The notes beneath the pieces were generated by a model. It did no database searches and had not been told where the DNA came from. It worked only from the letters and a program-made list of their open reading frames with translations. The position numbers were made by a program, and so were the translations under genes. A stretch of DNA of 5,884 nt from Bacteroidota bacterium (GTDB lineage Bacteria > Bacteroidota > Ignavibacteria > UBA10030 > BY39): NCBI GenBank assembly GCA_018830765.1, contig JAHJRJ010000323.1:1-5884 (forward strand), written 5' to 3'. This document shows positions 3,969 through 5,884 of the stretch, piece after piece. Position 1 is the first letter of the stretch; each line of letters begins with the position of its first letter.

Positions 3969-5884
3969 ATGGCTGGAAAAATAATTGGAATTGATTTAGG
4001 CACAACGAACTCTGTTGTCGCTGTAATGGAAGGAAACGACCCTGCTGTAATTGCTAACACTGAAGGCGCGAGAACCACACCTTCAGTAGTAGCTTTCTCC
4101 AAGACCGGAGAACGGCTTGTCGGTCAAGCTGCGAAAAGGCAGGCGGTAACTAATTCACAGAACACCGTGTCTTCTATCAAACGGTTTATGGGACGGTTTT
4201 ATAATGAAGTCACAGAAGAAATGAAACTTATTCCTTACAAAGTTATTAGAGGAGATAACAACACTGCACGAGTTGAAATCAGCGACAGAGTTTATTCGCC
4301 GCCAGAAATCAGCGCAATGGTTCTGCAAAAGATGAAACAAACTGCCGAAGATTATCTCGGACAGAAGGTAACCGACGCGGTGATTACCGTACCCGCTTAC
4401 TTCAACGACGCACAGCGGCAGGCAACAAAAGAAGCAGGCGAAATTGCCGGATTGAATGTTCGCAGAATTATAAACGAACCTACTGCTGCGGCGCTCGCAT
4501 ACGGACTTGATAAAAAGCATAAAGATAGTAAAGTTGCTGTGTTCGATTTAGGCGGCGGAACATTCGATATATCGATTCTCGAGTTGGGCGAAGGTGTGTT
4601 CGAGGTGAAATCTACTAACGGGGATACTCACCTTGGCGGTGATAATTTTGACCATCGACTTGTGGATTACTTAGCCGATGAATTCAAAAAACTTGAAGGC
4701 ATTGATTTACGAAAAGACCCGATGGCTTTGCAGCGTTTACGTGAAGCTTCCGAGAAAGGGAAAATGGAACTTTCGCAACTGATGCAGACCGAAATAAACC
4801 TGCCTTTCATTACCGCAACTGCCGACGGACCTAAACACTTGAATATGACAACCACACGCGCAAAGTTCGAGCAACTAGTTTCCGATTTAGTAGAAAAATG
4901 TATACCGCCCGTCGAAAAAGCACTTCGTGATGCAGGTCTTAATCCGAATCAGATTGACGAAGTTATTCTTGTCGGCGGAATGACGCGCATGCCGCGCATC
5001 CAGCAGTTGGTAAAAGATATTTTCGGCAAGGAAGGACACAAAGGTGTAAATCCTGACGAGGTTGTCGCGGTCGGAGCTGCTATACAGGGCGGCGTGTTGA
5101 GCGGCGACGTTACCGACGTGCTCTTACTCGACGTGACTCCACTTTCTCTCGGTATCGAAACACTCGGAAACGTTATGACTACTCTGATTCCTGCAAATAC
5201 AACGATTCCTACAAGAAAGAGCGAAATTTTTTCTACTGCGGCGGACAACCAAACTTCTGTCGAAATTCACATATTACAGGGTGAACGCCCGATGGCTATC
5301 GATAACAGAACACTGGGCAAATTCCATCTCGACGGAATTCCGCCGGCGTCACGCGGAATACCGCAAATCGAAGTTACTTTCGATATCGATGCAAACGGAC
5401 TACTACACGTAACCGCCAATGATAAAGCCACCAACAAAGAACAAAGCATACGCATTACTTCGTCGAGTGGTTTGAGTAAAGAAGAAATTGAGAAGATGAA
5501 GAGGGACGCAGAAACACACTCAGCAGAAGATAAAAAACGTAAAGAAGATGTTGAAACAAAGAATCAAGCCGACACGCTTGTTTTCCAAACTCGGAAACAA
5601 ATTAAAGATTTGGGAGATAAGATCCCACCGGACTTGAAGACGAAATTAGAAAAAGCAGCCGACGATCTCGACGCTGCAATTAAGGCAAATAATATAGCCG
5701 ACATTAAAGCGAAAACCGAGATACTCAACAATACTTGGAATGAAGCATCCAGTAAGATGTATGAGCAAACGAAAAGTCAACCAGGCGCTCAAACAGGTCC
5801 GACTGACGGTGGAGCTACGAGCGCAAAAAAAGAAGAAAAAGGCAAAGCTGTTGAAGATGCCGACTTTGAAGTAGTTGACGATAA
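3969..5884 (+). CDS. dnaK: Molecular chaperone DnaK (Hsp70), 3' end cut by the window edge
   Basis: DnaK binds exposed hydrophobic peptides in cycles driven by ATP, with DnaJ and GrpE as partners, to fold, refold and disaggregate proteins in the cytoplasm. I translated the frame to the last base: 638 codons with no internal stop or frameshift. ATPase domain (about 1-380): signature 1 IDLGTTNS (8-15), signature 2 VFDLGGGTFDIS (191-202), signature 3 VILVGGMTRMPRI (332-344). The interdomain linker is DVLLLDV (383-389), followed by the substrate-binding beta domain (about 390-500, starting TPLSLGIETLG), the helical lid (about 500-595) and a low-complexity Gln/Gly/Lys-rich tail ending EDADFEVVDD. 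That acidic ending is the usual DnaK C-terminus, so only a few residues and the stop are missing. The next codon begins AA. Neither grpE nor dnaJ lies in the window. No CIRCE site precedes it. Confidence 0.97.
   Translation, partial: MAGKIIGIDLGTTNSVVAVMEGNDPAVIANTEGARTTPSVVAFSKTGERLVGQAAKRQAVTNSQNTVSSIKRFMGRFYNEVTEEMKLIPYKVIRGDNNTARVEISDRVYSPPEISAMVLQKMKQTAEDYLGQKVTDAVITVPAYFNDAQRQATKEAGEIAGLNVRRIINEPTAAALAYGLDKKHKDSKVAVFDLGGGTFDISILELGEGVFEVKSTNGDTHLGGDNFDHRLVDYLADEFKKLEGIDLRKDPMALQRLREASEKGKMELSQLMQTEINLPFITATADGPKHLNMTTTRAKFEQLVSDLVEKCIPPVEKALRDAGLNPNQIDEVILVGGMTRMPRIQQLVKDIFGKEGHKGVNPDEVVAVGAAIQGGVLSGDVTDVLLLDVTPLSLGIETLGNVMTTLIPANTTIPTRKSEIFSTAADNQTSVEIHILQGERPMAIDNRTLGKFHLDGIPPASRGIPQIEVTFDIDANGLLHVTANDKATNKEQSIRITSSSGLSKEEIEKMKRDAETHSAEDKKRKEDVETKNQADTLVFQTRKQIKDLGDKIPPDLKTKLEKAADDLDAAIKANNIADIKAKTEILNNTWNEASSKMYEQTKSQPGAQTGPTDGGATSAKKEEKGKAVEDADFEVVDD

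Noticed and set aside
4155..5455. Several minus-strand open frames of 62-121 codons
   Set aside because: All are antisense to dnaK, which is intact and fully recognisable across this stretch.

Overview
The window is a moderately AT-rich bacterial chromosomal segment with four complete genes and one gene that runs off the right edge. The gene content is that of a free-living or environmental bacterium: vitamin-cofactor housekeeping genes (birA, coaX), stress chaperones (a small heat-shock protein and dnaK) and a tyrosine recombinase. A monofunctional BirA next to CoaX, together with a recombinase of the CxxW/HARP-like N-terminal type, is suggestive of the Bacteroidota/Ignavibacteriota/Chlorobiota side of the tree. 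That placement is an impression from protein style, not something the sequence proves.

Minus-strand half (1-3150). Reading right to left, a near-consensus sigma-70 promoter (3118-3146) drives birA (biotin-protein ligase, 2304-3104) followed at once by coaX (type III pantothenate kinase; best start at 2292). The two genes form a two-gene cofactor operon: one attaches biotin to carboxylases, the other commits pantothenate to coenzyme A. After a 276-base intergenic stretch holding a GC-rich palindrome, a 10-base tandem repeat and a second near-perfect sigma-70 promoter (1269-1297), there is a 383-residue tyrosine recombinase (82-1233) with a complete catalytic set and an extra N-terminal domain. 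Just beyond its 3' end, a 15-base sequence is repeated with 37-base spacing, reaching almost to the left edge of the window.

Plus-strand half (3150-5884). A divergent intergenic region (3105-3413) separates birA from a small heat-shock protein gene (hsp20, 3414-3845). It contains a 13-base palindrome and a sigma-54-like -24/-12 sequence. The hsp20 gene ends in an intergenic region with a 14-base palindrome, a good intrinsic terminator hairpin and an 18-base AT palindrome, and then dnaK begins (3969). The dnaK frame is open without interruption to the last base; 638 codons are present and the stop codon lies outside, probably only a few codons further. Hsp20 holds unfolding clients and DnaK refolds them, so the pair makes functional sense, but the terminator implies separate transcripts. 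No CIRCE element is visible upstream of either chaperone gene.

I saw no tRNA, rRNA, CRISPR array, insertion sequence or defence cassette. The most unusual items are the recombinase with its fused N-terminal domain and adjacent repeats, the nearly leaderless birA promoter, and the cluster of dyads and shared motifs in front of the two chaperone genes.
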